DNA of 64,000 nt from Alphaproteobacteria bacterium (GTDB taxonomy: Bacteria > Pseudomonadota > Alphaproteobacteria > Micropepsales > Micropepsaceae), in contig JAJPHG010000007.1 in the NCBI GenBank assembly GCA_021325375.1, positions 248,001-312,000 of the forward strand, in the 5' to 3' direction. A model generated the notes under the pieces. That model was not told where the DNA came from. It worked only from the letters and a program-made list of their open reading frames with translations, and ran no database searches. Below are positions 63,737 to 64,000 of the stretch, in pieces (the stretch's first letter is position 1; every line of letters begins with the position of its first letter). The translations under genes were made by a program, and so were the position numbers.

Positions 63737-64000
63737 GGCTGATGGACGCACTGCGCCGCCAGCCGAGCTGATCATCAGTCGATCGTGCAGCGTCGTACGA
63801 ACGGAAAAGAACGGATGCGATAGAGAACGAGAACGACTCCATGTGATAGCCGTGTGATGGAGGGGTTCTAAGTCGTTGAAAACACAAATCGGTCCGTCCA
63901 GTCCATCATCGGCGCGACGCAGAATTTGTGGCTCATCGGGGCGAGGTTCTAGCAACGGCGCCCCACGATGCAACCGGCTATTTCTTCATCCGGTGGGCGA
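63737..64000. other. Right-edge stretch without a recognised gene
   Basis: These 264 bases follow the oxyR stop. Short frames on both strands show no family pattern, and I see no terminator hairpin with a T-run. Confidence 0.35.

Overview
This window is from an alphaproteobacterium of fairly high GC content. The gene families point there: an Irr-type Fur regulator beside katG and oxyR, an ECF sigma/anti-sigma pair, and a conjugation module of the traG / DUF3363 relaxase / DUF2840 / DUF6499-DUF2285 / DUF736 / DUF2493 / toprim / strawberry-notch / ParB kind. The order within the class cannot be fixed from the sequence. No rRNA, complete tRNA, CRISPR array or intact insertion sequence was seen.

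Region 1 (about 1-22,250) is the right part of an integrative conjugative or mobilizable element, read almost entirely on the minus strand. In order of transcription it has parB, two small genes, a strawberry-notch helicase/methylase, a toprim protein, a DUF2493 protein, a membrane protein and DUF736. A terminator and a palindromic operator-promoter follow, then XRE, a short DUF2285-type protein, a frameshifted DUF6499-DUF2285 gene, a MerR/excisionase-like HTH, DUF2840, the TraF peptidase, a lytic transglycosylase, the relaxase, traG and a ribbon-helix-helix gene cut by the window edge. A cargo pair, a Shedu-like nuclease and a divergent PD-(D/E)XK protein, sits between the relaxase and traG.

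Region 2 (about 22,250-37,900) is the element's defence island, all on the plus strand. It opens with a short-Argonaute SPARTA pair (TIR-APAZ plus inactive PIWI). Two more genes follow closely, then a DUF4238 protein, an unknown gene and a SMEK-domain protein. It closes with a tightly overlapping five-gene operon that I cannot match to a named system. This operon holds a 1338-residue XRE/nuclease-like/helical protein with its own operator, a class III cyclase-like protein, a possible nuclease-fold protein, an AbiGi-like protein and a second nuclease-like protein. The island stops at a tRNA 3'-half-like sequence (37,836-37,878), the best candidate for the right attachment site.

Region 3 (about 37,960-46,630) is an ECF sigma factor regulon. 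Five promoters share GGAATAAA, exactly 15 bases, then GTC. They precede the sigma/anti-sigma genes, a Tat-exported phosphoesterase with a cupredoxin, TatA and FolE, a Cys-rich periplasmic protein with cytochrome b561, a short-chain dehydrogenase, and an envelope protein with CopC and CopD. The theme is envelope, redox and copper handling.

Region 4 (about 46,980-64,000) has chromosomal-type metabolic and stress genes: aldehyde dehydrogenase with a divergent LysR regulator, OsmC, a large winged-helix/ATPase regulator, an AraC regulator, two duplicated alpha/beta hydrolases, dienelactone hydrolase, DUF302, a PoxB-type enzyme, katG-irr and oxyR. Between PoxB and irr lies a scar where a DUF736 fragment abuts a truncated copD copy, a trace of a second mobile element.
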